Source: Dokdonia sp. Hel_I_53 (GTDB lineage Bacteria > Bacteroidota > Bacteroidia > Flavobacteriales > Flavobacteriaceae). Taken from it: a stretch of DNA of 64,000 bases. The DNA is taken from the NCBI RefSeq assembly GCF_007827465.1, contig NZ_VISL01000001.1, positions 2,623,001 through 2,687,000 of the forward strand, written 5' to 3'. Within the stretch, counting starts at the first letter, position 1; the number at the start of each line of letters is the position of its first letter. The notes under the pieces were generated by a model. It was given only the letters and a program-made list of their open reading frames with translations. It did no database searches and was not told the DNA's origin. Made by a program: the position numbers and the translations under genes. Of this stretch, positions 34,390 through 42,281 are shown piece after piece.

Positions 34390-35278
34390 CCTTTATGAGT
34401 TTCTGCAACCTTTTAAAATCTTCTTCCGATGAAAAAGGGATGGTAATCTTTCCACGCCCATTTCTTGCAACTTTAATGTCTACTTTAGCGCCAAAGTATT
34501 CTGCAAAATTTTCACTTCCTTTTTCAATAAAAGTGGGAATTTCTTCTTGTATAGGTTTTTTTGTAGAAGAGGTAGCGTGGTAATTTTTAACCATTGCCTC
34601 TGTTTGACGTACAGATAATTTTTCTTGAAGAATTTTTTCGTAAATATCTAGTTGATCACCAGTATTTTCAATATTAATCAAGGCACGTCCATGGCCCATT
34701 GATAAGAAACCATCTCGCATTCCAGTCTGAACAATAGGATCTAGTTTTAGAAGTCTTAGGTAGTTTGTTATCGTAGATCTATTTTTGCCTACACGGTCAC
34801 TCATTTGTTCTTGAGTGAGGTTAATCTCATCTATTAATCGCTGGTAAGAAAGGGCAATCTCAATGGGGTCAAGATCTTGACGTTGTATGTTTTCAACCAG
34901 TGCCATGGTAAGGCTTTCCTGATCATTTGCAATACGGATGTACGCAGGAATTGTCTCATTACCTATGAGTTTTGAAGCTCTATAACGTCGCTCTCCAGAG
35001 ACAAGCTGATACTTGCCGTAACTCACTTTACGTACAGTGATAGGTTGTATCACACCTAGTTCTTTTATAGAAGAAGCAAGTTCTCTAAGCGTCTCTTCAT
35101 TAAAGCTAGTACGGGGTTGAAAAGGGTTGACGTCAATATCTTTGAGGTCGAGCTCAACAATACTTCCTACAACCTTATCTGCATTTTTATCTTCTGCACT
35201 TTTAATGTCATTCTCAGGATCTTTTAGCAATGCTGAAAGCCCGCGGCCTAGTGCTTGTTTTTTTGTTGCTTTAGCCAT
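34379..35278 (-). CDS. parB: Chromosome partitioning protein ParB
   Basis: CTP-dependent clamp that binds parS and works with ParA in origin segregation. 299 residues. ALGRGLSALL opens the protein, the N-domain has NPFQPRTSF and the GERRYRA signature, and a central HTH (LTQEQMSDRVGKNRSTITNYLRLL) follows. The C-terminal dimerisation region ends in FKRLQKLIKGAE. It starts 4 nt after the parA stop. No canonical parS site was recognised in this window. Confidence 0.95.
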   Translation of the reverse strand: MAKATKKQALGRGLSALLKDPENDIKSAEDKNADKVVGSIVELDLKDIDVNPFQPRTSFNEETLRELASSIKELGVIQPITVRKVSYGKYQLVSGERRYRASKLIGNETIPAYIRIANDQESLTMALVENIQRQDLDPIEIALSYQRLIDEINLTQEQMSDRVGKNRSTITNYLRLLKLDPIVQTGMRDGFLSMGHGRALINIENTGDQLDIYEKILQEKLSVRQTEAMVKNYHATSSTKKPIQEEIPTFIEKGSENFAEYFGAKVDIKVARNGRGKITIPFSSEEDFKRLQKLIKGAE

Positions 35279-35282
35279 TTGT

Positions 35283-36050
35283 TTAGCTAGTTTGTTTTGT
35301 GATCAATTCTTGAGCAAGGCTCAAATAGTTTGTGGCACCTTTACTTGCAGCATCATAATTTATAATACTTTCTCCGTAGCTGGGTGCTTCACTTAAGCGT
35401 ACATTGCGCTGTATAATTGTTTCAAATACCATCTCACTAAAGTGTTTTTGAACTTCTTCAACTACTTGATTGGATAGTCTCAAACGAGAATCAAACATAG
35501 TTAATAATAACCCTTCTATGTCTAGCTCTTTATTATGAATTTTCTGAACACTTTTAATAGTATTTAATAATTTGCCTAATCCTTCTAGGGCAAAGTATTC
35601 ACACTGGATAGGAATCATTACAGAATCTGATGCAGTGAGTGCATTAAGTGTTAAGAGTCCTAGTGAGGGGGCACAATCAATAAGAATATAATCATAGGAA
35701 TCACGTAAATGACCTATGGCATTTTTCATCATATATTCTCGTTGGTCCTTATCTACCAGCTCTATTTCAATAGCTACAAGGTCGATGTGAGCAGGGATAA
35801 TATCTAAGTTAGGAGAGGAGGTTTTTATAATTGCTTCCTCTGGACGAATGGTATGTTCTAAGATTTGATACGTTCCTATTTCTATACTCTCTACATCTAA
35901 ACCTAACCCTGAAGTTGCATTTGCTTGAGGATCTGCATCTATGAGTAGTACTTTTTTCTCGAGAACACCTAGAGAAGCTGCAAGGTTTACTGAGGTTGTA
36001 GTTTTACCTACACCACCTTTTTGATTTGCAATTGCTATTATTTTTCCCAT
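35283..36050 (-). CDS. parA: Chromosome partitioning ATPase ParA/Soj
   Basis: ATPase partner of ParB. 255 residues. The deviant Walker A KGGVGKTTTSVNLA lies at 11-24, DADPQANAT around 40, and the Walker B-like YILIDCAPSLG near 120. It is the first gene of a same-strand run reaching to wbqC. The upstream 109 nt to the cytochrome gene show no clear promoter boxes by eye. Confidence 0.96.
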   Translation of the reverse strand: MGKIIAIANQKGGVGKTTTSVNLAASLGVLEKKVLLIDADPQANATSGLGLDVESIEIGTYQILEHTIRPEEAIIKTSSPNLDIIPAHIDLVAIEIELVDKDQREYMMKNAIGHLRDSYDYILIDCAPSLGLLTLNALTASDSVMIPIQCEYFALEGLGKLLNTIKSVQKIHNKELDIEGLLLTMFDSRLRLSNQVVEEVQKHFSEMVFETIIQRNVRLSEAPSYGESIINYDAASKGATNYLSLAQELITKQTS

Positions 36051-36159
36051 AAAAATTGGAGGACAGTTAAGAGGTAAAAGTACAATTTAAAATGCGTAAT
36101 CAAAATCTCTCTAATATGAAAAACACCTAATTTGTAGATTATGTTTTGAGAATACTTTG

Positions 36160-36603
36160 TTATTTAGAAATGGCTTTTACCATCTCTTCTGTTACCATAG
36201 TGTCTTGTGAGTTTCCCCAGCTATTCATAATGTAGTTCATCACATCTGCTACTTCATCATCATACAATTCAAGATTTGCCATTATGCCATTGTAGGTTTG
36301 GCCATTTACGGTTATTTTCCCTTCTTGCCCATATTTTACGACTTTGATAGCTTCTTTAAACCGCTTAGGTGTGAGCCAATTAGATTTTGCAAGAGGAGGA
36401 AATGTTCCAGAGACTCCTTCTCCTTTTCCTAAATGGCATTGGATGCAAAAATCTTTATAAACGCCTTCTCCACGGGTTATAGATTTTTTTAGGGAATCTT
36501 GAATTGAGTAGTCTAGGTTTTTTTCTTCAGGTTTAAACTTTGCTTTCGTAAAAAATGTAATCGTAATGATTAAAACAGCGATACTAAGAAATATAATTTT
36601 CAT
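36160..36603 (-). CDS. Class I c-type cytochrome, membrane-anchored
   Basis: From ATG 36603 the protein has 147 residues: an N-terminal hydrophobic anchor or signal (KIIFLSIAVLIITITFF) and one heme motif CIQCH. A probable methionine ligand lies in NGIMANLELY, followed by YIMNSWGN. The ATG six codons upstream is possible but adds only basic residues. It lies 22-40 nt downstream of a PQQ-type dehydrogenase gene in the same direction, so it is a plausible electron acceptor for it (inference). Confidence 0.85.
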   Translation of the reverse strand: MKIIFLSIAVLIITITFFTKAKFKPEEKNLDYSIQDSLKKSITRGEGVYKDFCIQCHLGKGEGVSGTFPPLAKSNWLTPKRFKEAIKVVKYGQEGKITVNGQTYNGIMANLELYDDEVADVMNYIMNSWGNSQDTMVTEEMVKAISK

Positions 36604-36643
36604 CGGTTTTCTAATTCTCAAAAATATTGAATTTTGTCTAGGA

Positions 36644-37759
36644 TTATTTTTTGATCAGTTTTACAATACCTTTCCCTTCCACACCTACATAAATAGTACC
36701 ATTGTGATTGATAACATTACGCACGCGACCAATGTCTTCTAATAGTTTTTCGCGAGCAACAACGCGCCCTTCTTTTAGAATATCAAGCTCTAAATATTCA
36801 AATTTTAAAGAACCTATGAGTAAATTTCCATCTAAGTGCTTATCCCCAGTTTCATATGCAAAAGCCATTCCCGATGGAGCGATGGAAGGCACCCAATAAT
36901 ATAGAGGTTGCTCCATTCCTTCTTTTTTTGTTATATCTGTAAACGAAGTGCCACTATAATTTACTCCGTAGGAAATAACGGGCCAGCCATAATTTTTACC
37001 TGACTCTGGAATATTAATCTCATCACCCCCGCGAGGGCCATGTTCGTGTATCCATATTTTTCCTGTTTCAGGATGAACTGCTATTCCTTGAGGGTTGCGG
37101 TGCCCATAAGAGTAAATCGCTTCTTTAGCATCAGCTTTACGTACAAAGGGATTGTCTTTAGGAACACTTCCGTCATCATAAAGTCTATATATCTTACCTC
37201 CATCTCTCGTAATGTCTTGTGGGTTTGCATCGCGCTCTCCACGCTCCCCTATTGAGAAAAAGAGATCTCCATTTTTATCAAATCGTACTCTCGACCCAAA
37301 ATGTTGTCCTTTTCTAGTATTAGGACTCCCTTTGTAAAGAAGCTCTTTTTTTATAAGAGTATTATTAACCAGTTTTGCCCTCATTAGTGCTGTCATGGCG
37401 CCATCTTCTTCCCCTTCTGGAGAAGAATAGGTGAAGTAAATCCATCCATTAGATTCATAGTCTGGGTGCAAACGTATATCAAGCAATCCTCCTTGACCAC
37501 GAGACACTACTTCTGGTACATTAGCTACCAATGTTTTTTTTCCGTTTTTAAAATGAATTAATTCACCGCTTTTTTCAGTAATTAACATAGAGCCATCTGG
37601 CAGTACTTCTAGACCCCAAGGGTTTGTAAGTTCTGATACAATTACTTCATAGGTATAGTTTGTATTTGAAGTTAGCGGTACATCATCAACTCGTTGTTTT
37701 TGAGCACAAGCAACCGTCCCTAAGAATAAGACGAGCATATATATAAAGTGATTTTTCAT
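36644..37759 (-). CDS. PQQ-dependent sugar dehydrogenase (Glucose/sorbosone dehydrogenase family)
   Basis: 371 residues with a signal peptide (MKNHFIYMLVLFLGTVAC; the Cys at 18 could be lipidated, though the lipobox is weak). It has the soluble aldose sugar dehydrogenase beta-propeller pattern: LTNPWGLEVLPDGSMLITEKSGEL, GGLLDIRLHPDY, GQHFGSRVRFDKNGDLFFSIGERG, YSYGHRNPQGIAVHPETGKIWIHEHGPRGGDEIN. It would oxidise an aldose in the periplasm and needs exogenous or self-made PQQ; no pqq genes are in the window. The following cytochrome c gene is a likely redox partner. Confidence 0.9.
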   Translation of the reverse strand: MKNHFIYMLVLFLGTVACAQKQRVDDVPLTSNTNYTYEVIVSELTNPWGLEVLPDGSMLITEKSGELIHFKNGKKTLVANVPEVVSRGQGGLLDIRLHPDYESNGWIYFTYSSPEGEEDGAMTALMRAKLVNNTLIKKELLYKGSPNTRKGQHFGSRVRFDKNGDLFFSIGERGERDANPQDITRDGGKIYRLYDDGSVPKDNPFVRKADAKEAIYSYGHRNPQGIAVHPETGKIWIHEHGPRGGDEINIPESGKNYGWPVISYGVNYSGTSFTDITKKEGMEQPLYYWVPSIAPSGMAFAYETGDKHLDGNLLIGSLKFEYLELDILKEGRVVAREKLLEDIGRVRNVINHNGTIYVGVEGKGIVKLIKK

Positions 37760-37895
37760 AAGTTCAATAGTTTATGGACAATTTACAGAATATTCGGCAA
37801 TACAAAAAAGGTCTGACTGAGGGTCTTTATAAGGATTTGTGATAAAGGAATGGTTTTTCTTGATAAGTTGTCAGCAAGGTTTGGCTTGTAAATCC

Positions 37896-37903
37896 TACTT
37901 TTG
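37896..37903 (+). promoter_or_regulatory. -7 box for trxB
   Basis: TACTTTTG. A TTG at 37868-37870 is 25 nt upstream, slightly long. A palindrome copy lies between this box and the trxB start. Confidence 0.45.
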
Positions 37904-37949
37904 TAATAGTATATAAGTTAAGAATCTAGCAATTGTGAAAGGGGAGGTA

Positions 37950-37965
37950 CGCTTTCGCGAAAGCG
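37950..37965. repeat. Palindromic repeat copy (16/16)
   Basis: Exact copy, 15 nt before the trxB ATG, in its predicted 5' leader. Confidence 0.97.
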
Positions 37966-37980
37966 AATAAAAAATAGATC

Positions 37981-38988
37981 ATGTCAATAGAAAAAGTAAA
38001 ATGCCTTATCATAGGTTCAGGACCAGCAGGATATACGGCGGCTATTTATGCCGCTAGAGCAAATATGAAACCAGTGCTCTATCAAGGACAACAACCAGGA
38101 GGTCAACTTACGACGACCAATGAGGTTGAAAATTTTCCAGGGTATGTTGATGGAGTAACAGGTCCAGAAATGATGGTGCAACTACAAAAGCAAGCTGAAA
38201 GGTTTGAAACAGATGTACGTGACGGATGGGTGACTAAAGTAGATTTTTCTGGGGATGTACATAAAGCGTGGATTAATGGAGAAAAGGAAATACACGCAGA
38301 GTCTGTGATTATCTCTACAGGCGCAAGTGCAAAATACTTAGGATTACCTTCTGAGCAAAAGTATTTGAAAATGGGTGGAGGTGTATCTGCTTGTGCTGTT
38401 TGTGATGGTTTTTTCTACAGAGGTCAGGAAGTGATTATTGTAGGAGCAGGAGATAGCGCTTGTGAAGAAGCACATTATCTTTCTAAACTTTGTAAAAAAG
38501 TAACGATGCTTGTGCGTCGTGATGAGTTTAGAGCTTCAAAAATTATGGCAGCTCGTGTGAAGAATACTGAGAATATAGAGATTTTATATAATACGGAAAC
38601 TGTAGAAGTACTGGGTGATGATGTAGGTGTGACAGGTGCTAGAGTTAAAAATAACGTAAATGGTGAGGAGCACGATATCCCAGCAACAGGATTTTTTGTA
38701 GCGATAGGGCACAAGCCTAACACAGATATCTTTAAAGACTATTTAAAATTAGATGAGACAGGGTATATCATTAATACACCAGGATCTTCAAAGACAAATG
38801 TACCAGGTGTATTTGTTTCTGGAGATGCTGCAGATCATGTGTATCGCCAAGCAATAACCGCTGCTGGTACAGGATGTATGGCGGCACTAGACGCAGAACG
38901 TTACTTAGCCGCAATAGGTGAGGTACCACAAGATGAGCCAGGTGTAGGCTCTACTTATACTGATGAAGTTCCAGCGGAACAGCAATAA
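37981..38988 (+). CDS. trxB: Thioredoxin-disulfide reductase
   Basis: NADPH-dependent flavoprotein reducing thioredoxin. 335 residues. The FAD motif GSGPAGYTAAIYAAR is near 12-26 and the redox pair CAVC at 138-141. The NADPH motif GAGDSACEEA follows, with VFVSGDAADHVYRQAITAAGTGCMAALDAERYL at the C-terminus. A strong terminator follows 23 nt downstream. Confidence 0.96.
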   Translation: MSIEKVKCLIIGSGPAGYTAAIYAARANMKPVLYQGQQPGGQLTTTNEVENFPGYVDGVTGPEMMVQLQKQAERFETDVRDGWVTKVDFSGDVHKAWINGEKEIHAESVIISTGASAKYLGLPSEQKYLKMGGGVSACAVCDGFFYRGQEVIIVGAGDSACEEAHYLSKLCKKVTMLVRRDEFRASKIMAARVKNTENIEILYNTETVEVLGDDVGVTGARVKNNVNGEEHDIPATGFFVAIGHKPNTDIFKDYLKLDETGYIINTPGSSKTNVPGVFVSGDAADHVYRQAITAAGTGCMAALDAERYLAAIGEVPQDEPGVGSTYTDEVPAEQQ

Positions 38989-39010
38989 TATTTCTAAAAA
39001 TAATATATAC

Positions 39011-39045
39011 AAAATACGACAGCTCTCGCTGTCGTATTTTTTTTT
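39011..39045 (+). terminator. Terminator of trxB
   Basis: AATACGACAGC (39013-39023), loop TCTC, GCTGTCGTATT (39028-39038), with flanking A and T runs. The 11-bp core stem is perfect. Confidence 0.9.
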
Positions 39046-39077
39046 AAATAGTTTTTTTATTTTCCATAAGAAAAAAA

Positions 39078-39143
39078 TTACCGCTCTAACCCTTTCTCTA
39101 GGGCTTTCTTAATCCCTTCTAGATTCTCGGTAAACTCCATCAT
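39078..39143 (-). pseudogene. Possible 3' remnant of a lost gene
   Basis: On the minus strand the frame ending at 39078 reads MMEFTENLEGIKKALEKGLER and stop. It is an amphipathic helix with coding-like codons, and the frame stays open upstream (about 23 further codons) without a start. It resembles the helical tail of regulators such as the XRE protein encoded next door. It could instead be chance or a tiny peptide gene. Confidence 0.22.
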
Positions 39144-39224
39144 TTGAGAGAGTACTTGTGCCACAACTAATGGTTGCGAAAATTTTCTGTAGAAATAAAT
39201 AATAACAAAATTTATTTTTTAAAC

Positions 39225-39264
39225 ATTTTGCTAATTTTATTATTCTTAATAAAATTAGCAAAAT
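39225..39264. promoter_or_regulatory. 40-bp palindrome abutting the XRE regulator start (candidate operator)
   Basis: ATTTTGCTAATTTTATTA (39225-39242), loop TTCT, and the perfect complement 39247-39264. The ATG follows at 39265. A perfect 18-bp inverted repeat here fits an autoregulatory operator, or an mRNA hairpin masking the start codon. Confidence 0.7.
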
Positions 39265-40023
39265 ATGTCGTGTTTTGGAAAAAATATTAGAAAAATCCGT
39301 AGTGTCAAAACGCTGAGTCAGCAGGCTATGGCTGATCTATTTGACTTGAAAAGAGGGACTTTGGGGGCTTATGAGGAGGGTAGGAGTGAACCCAAAATTG
39401 ATACTATTATAAAAATTGCTAATCATTTTAGCATACCTATAGGTGATCTTCTTACTAAGGAGCTAACGGTAAATAGTTTACTTAAATTTAAGTCTGATCT
39501 TACCCTTAATCAAGAGCTTTCTAAACGAAAACAGTTTCCAGACATTCCGTTAATAACAGAAAAAAACACGCAAGACTACTTGCAGCATCATAGTAAAGAG
39601 GCGTTTACTAATGACTTACCGTTTTTACAGTTACCTGTAAATCCAGAAAAAACATTTAGGGCATATACGGTGACCAGTCTTGAAATGAGTAGCAATGATA
39701 AGGGGTTATTTCCTAAAGACATTGTGGTAGGAGAGCTTGTACCTAAGGAAGTTTATAAAAAACTTAATAATGGTCATCTTGTGCTAGCAGTGGTAAACGA
39801 TGAACTCGTATTACGAAGAGGTTATTTCTCTGGCACTACGGTGACCTTACGCGCAGATCACAAAAATATAGACGATAAAGAATTTGAAATTAAGGAGGTC
39901 AAAGAGCTCTGGAGAATACGATATGTCTTTTACCATCGCATTCCAGAACTGGCAGATGGTCTAGAAGAAAAAATGGCCATGCTAGAAGCTCAAATGATTA
40001 AAATAAAGAATAGCATACATTAA
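39265..40023 (+). CDS. XRE-family regulator with LexA/S24-like C-terminal domain
   Basis: 252 residues. The N-terminal HTH (residues 6-60: IRKIRSVKTLSQQAMADLFDLKRGTLGAYEEGRSEP) is followed by a linker. A C-terminal region of about 120-215 looks like the LexA/S24 fold (FRAYTV, LFPKDIVVGE, NGHLVLAVVNDELVLRR). The self-cleavage serine expected in a GDSM motif is replaced by SLEMSS, and the lysine by LRR at 183-185, so autoproteolysis is unlikely. It ends in a coiled-coil-like helix. A 40-bp palindrome immediately before the ATG suggests autoregulation. Confidence 0.85.
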   Translation: MSCFGKNIRKIRSVKTLSQQAMADLFDLKRGTLGAYEEGRSEPKIDTIIKIANHFSIPIGDLLTKELTVNSLLKFKSDLTLNQELSKRKQFPDIPLITEKNTQDYLQHHSKEAFTNDLPFLQLPVNPEKTFRAYTVTSLEMSSNDKGLFPKDIVVGELVPKEVYKKLNNGHLVLAVVNDELVLRRGYFSGTTVTLRADHKNIDDKEFEIKEVKELWRIRYVFYHRIPELADGLEEKMAMLEAQMIKIKNSIH

Positions 40024-40140
40024 GAGGGAAATTTATTTGAAGCTTGCTTTGCTAAATAAGAAGCTATTATTTTTTTTACTAAAAAAGTATATTATTGTAA
40101 TTACCCAAAACTAACTTTTACTAACCTATATATTTTTTTT

Positions 40141-40878
40141 GTGAGAATTCCCCAATCCCCACTCTTCGTTATTTTTACTTTTTTTTGCTGTATCCTCAAT
40201 GCATCTGCTCAAGTAGGTATCAACACTACAAATCCAGATCCATCAAGTGCTTTGGATATTCAAAGTGACAACTCAGGCTTGTTGATTCCTCGGATGACTG
40301 GTACACAAAGAGATTTAATTATTCAACCAGCCAATGGACTAATTTTCTTCAACACAGATACAGATGAAATTCAAGTCAATATAAATACGGCTGTTGCACC
40401 AATATGGGAGTCTATAAAGAGCTCAGCCATAGTCAATCAATCCGTGAAATATATTAATACTGATTTTACTACAAATGTTAATGTCTTTCCAGCAATTGAT
40501 TGTCCAATTTATGGAAATAACATGTGGAATGATAATGCATCACTTTACAGTCTAGTAGATTCAGAAAACCTCAATATCTCAGAGGCTGGTCGATATGAAA
40601 TAGTAGTAAATATTTCACTTAAAGGTGTCACTACAAATACACGTCAAAGCCCAGAAATACGTTTAGAAGTAAATGGATCCCCTGTTGGTTCTTATGGGTC
40701 TACAGGTTATATGAGACGATCTAGCGGCACAAATGAATCATCATTGCATCTTAGAGAAGTTTTAGAAATAGGTGCAAATTCAAATATATCTGTAGGAATT
40801 GTACGTAGTGGAGCTGCAGGAACAACAAGAATGCGCAGCGCAGGTACAAGTAATATTTACATAAATAAATTATTGTAA
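40141..40878 (+). CDS. Secreted adhesin/fibre-like protein
   Basis: 245 residues from GTG 40141, with a signal peptide ending ASAQ. The mature start VGINTTNPDPSSALDIQSDNSGLLIPRMTGTQRD is the repeated N-terminal motif of many Bacteroidota surface or tail-fibre-like proteins. The C-terminal half (SEAGRYEIVVNISLKG, RLEVNGSPVGSYG, ANSNISVGIVRSG, NIYINKLL) looks like a C1q/TNF-type jelly roll. It lacks an obvious type IX sorting tail. A terminator with a 16-bp stem follows. It may be controlled by the adjacent XRE regulator (inference). Confidence 0.72.
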   Translation: MRIPQSPLFVIFTFFCCILNASAQVGINTTNPDPSSALDIQSDNSGLLIPRMTGTQRDLIIQPANGLIFFNTDTDEIQVNINTAVAPIWESIKSSAIVNQSVKYINTDFTTNVNVFPAIDCPIYGNNMWNDNASLYSLVDSENLNISEAGRYEIVVNISLKGVTTNTRQSPEIRLEVNGSPVGSYGSTGYMRRSSGTNESSLHLREVLEIGANSNISVGIVRSGAAGTTRMRSAGTSNIYINKLL

Positions 40879-40920
40879 AAATATAGCTAAACGGTTTTTG
40901 TGTAGTTTAGCTATATTTTT
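40877..40920. terminator. Terminator after the adhesin-like gene
   Basis: A 16-bp perfect stem, AAAAATATAGCTAAAC / GTTTAGCTATATTTTT, around a 12-nt loop. It begins at the stop codon region and is bidirectional with respect to the minus-strand GIN-domain gene. Confidence 0.85.
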
Positions 40921-40939
40921 TCAATAATACGTCAAAAAA

Positions 40940-41677
40940 CTAATTCCCTGATTTTATCACACCTCCAGAAAAATTTTTTTCTGGCTTGTCTATATTTTTT
41001 GGGTTTCCATAATAGTTTATTACCCCACCAGAAGAAGCTTCTGCTTTTAAAGCTTCAGAAGCATTAATTTCTATAACACCTCCAGAGGATATATCTGCTT
41101 TTGCAATTTTAGATTTTAAGTTACGTAAATTTGAAACTCCCCCGCTAGATCCTGATGCATCTAATCGGCGGGTTCTTCCAGAAATCTTTAAAACTCCACC
41201 ACTACTTACATCAGTCTCAACATCATTTGCAGCAACTTCAGCCTTTATGGAACCTCCTGAAGATGCATTAAATTCCATATCATTTCCCTTTATTACTTCA
41301 TTTGCAAAGATGCTGGCGCCGCTACTAGCACTAATCTCTTCAAGTGATTGTGCATAGGTTACAAACACTTTTTTTGAACTAGCACTACTTATTCCTTGCT
41401 CACAACGAATTTTAAGTTTTCCGTTTTGAACATATACCTCTGCTGCATCTACAAGGTTTTCATCAGCTTCAATAATAACAGAGTTTGCAGCCCCTTTTTC
41501 TAAAATGACATCCCAGCCATTTCCTGCTGAAACCTCTGTAAAAGGTTCTGAAATATTCATGTCTTCTTTAATAACATTGCCATTTCCTCTCAATTGTCCG
41601 AAGCTGATATCAAAATTGCAAGAAGTAAGCATCAGGGCTGTCAAGATACCCACGATAAATTTAATAACTGTTGTCAT
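40940..41677 (-). CDS. DUF2807 (head GIN domain) lipoprotein
   Basis: 245 residues with a lipobox LTSC (Cys20). The mature protein is a right-handed beta-helix of the putative adhesin/DUF2807 family. An SSGG or SSGA turn recurs about every 20 residues (near 118, 139, 158, 177, 197, 215 and 237), as in parallel beta-solenoids. GNGNVIKEDMNISEPFTEVSAGNGWDVIL is the domain's opening signature. Surface lipoprotein or adhesin is likely; the ligand is unknown. Confidence 0.85.
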   Translation of the reverse strand: MTTVIKFIVGILTALMLTSCNFDISFGQLRGNGNVIKEDMNISEPFTEVSAGNGWDVILEKGAANSVIIEADENLVDAAEVYVQNGKLKIRCEQGISSASSKKVFVTYAQSLEEISASSGASIFANEVIKGNDMEFNASSGGSIKAEVAANDVETDVSSGGVLKISGRTRRLDASGSSGGVSNLRNLKSKIAKADISSGGVIEINASEALKAEASSGGVINYYGNPKNIDKPEKNFSGGVIKSGN

Positions 41678-41776
41678 ACTTTTTGATTTATTGCTGTAAA
41701 ATCTGTGTGTAACATATTACAGGTGGTTGGTTAATTGTTTGATTTCTATTTGTGGTTGTAAAATTGTAATTTATTA

Positions 41777-41792
41777 CGCTTTCGCGAAAGCG
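41777..41792. repeat. Palindromic repeat copy (16/16)
   Basis: Exact copy; flanks TTA/TAA extend the perfect palindrome to 22 bp. Intergenic, upstream of the GIN-domain gene and downstream of the DUF4440 gene. Confidence 0.97.
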
Positions 41793-41828
41793 TAACTTAC
41801 TCAACTGTAGTATTTTTATGCTGAATTG

Positions 41829-42278
41829 TTAATGAAGACTAATTACTTTAGTCAGTTGCCAAATTTCTTTTTCATTTTTAGTGAGCAGATTAATGAAGCG
41901 ACCTGGTTTTTGTTCTGCATCTGGTTCTTGTTTATTATAAAAGGTATGGTATCCCATCGCGACTACCCCATAATTTGGGATTTCATGAACTTCAAAACTG
42001 CCTTCTACAAGTGTGCGTTTAACTTTGCCACATATATTATTTTTTAAACTTTCTAATAATCCTTGTTTATCAGTTGTATAGCCTCCTTTATCATGAAAAA
42101 ATTCTATCTTTTCTGATATCATTGCGTCTTGAGCATCAAGATCACAATTGTTGTAAGCTTCAAAAAACGCTGTGTCCATGGCTAGTATCTCTTTGTAAAG
42201 TGAACTCTCCTTAGGTAACTGAGCAAATGACTGCAAACAAAAAAGGAGCGTAAAACTTACTATAAAAATTATTTTCAT
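41829..42278 (-). CDS. Secreted DUF4440 / SnoaL-like protein
   Basis: 149 residues with a signal peptide (cleavage after SFA, near 19). The mature domain is a small NTF2-like cone (AMDTAFFEAYNNCDLDAQDAMISEKIEFFHDKGG...IWQLTKVISLH) typical of DUF4440. No catalytic residues can be assigned. It begins 3 nt after the stop of the serine hydrolase gene, so the two are probably an operon. Confidence 0.82.
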   Translation of the reverse strand: MKIIFIVSFTLLFCLQSFAQLPKESSLYKEILAMDTAFFEAYNNCDLDAQDAMISEKIEFFHDKGGYTTDKQGLLESLKNNICGKVKRTLVEGSFEVHEIPNYGVVAMGYHTFYNKQEPDAEQKPGRFINLLTKNEKEIWQLTKVISLH

Positions 42279-42281
42279 GGT

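Noticed and set aside
34379..36050. A parS site or replication origin near parAB
   Set aside because: No TGTTTCACGTGAAACA-like 16-mer was recognised in the window, and dnaA is absent; parAB position alone does not locate the origin.
41826..42047. Plus-strand frame opposite the DUF4440 gene
   Set aside because: It is the antisense shadow of a well-supported secreted protein and has no promoter or family pattern.
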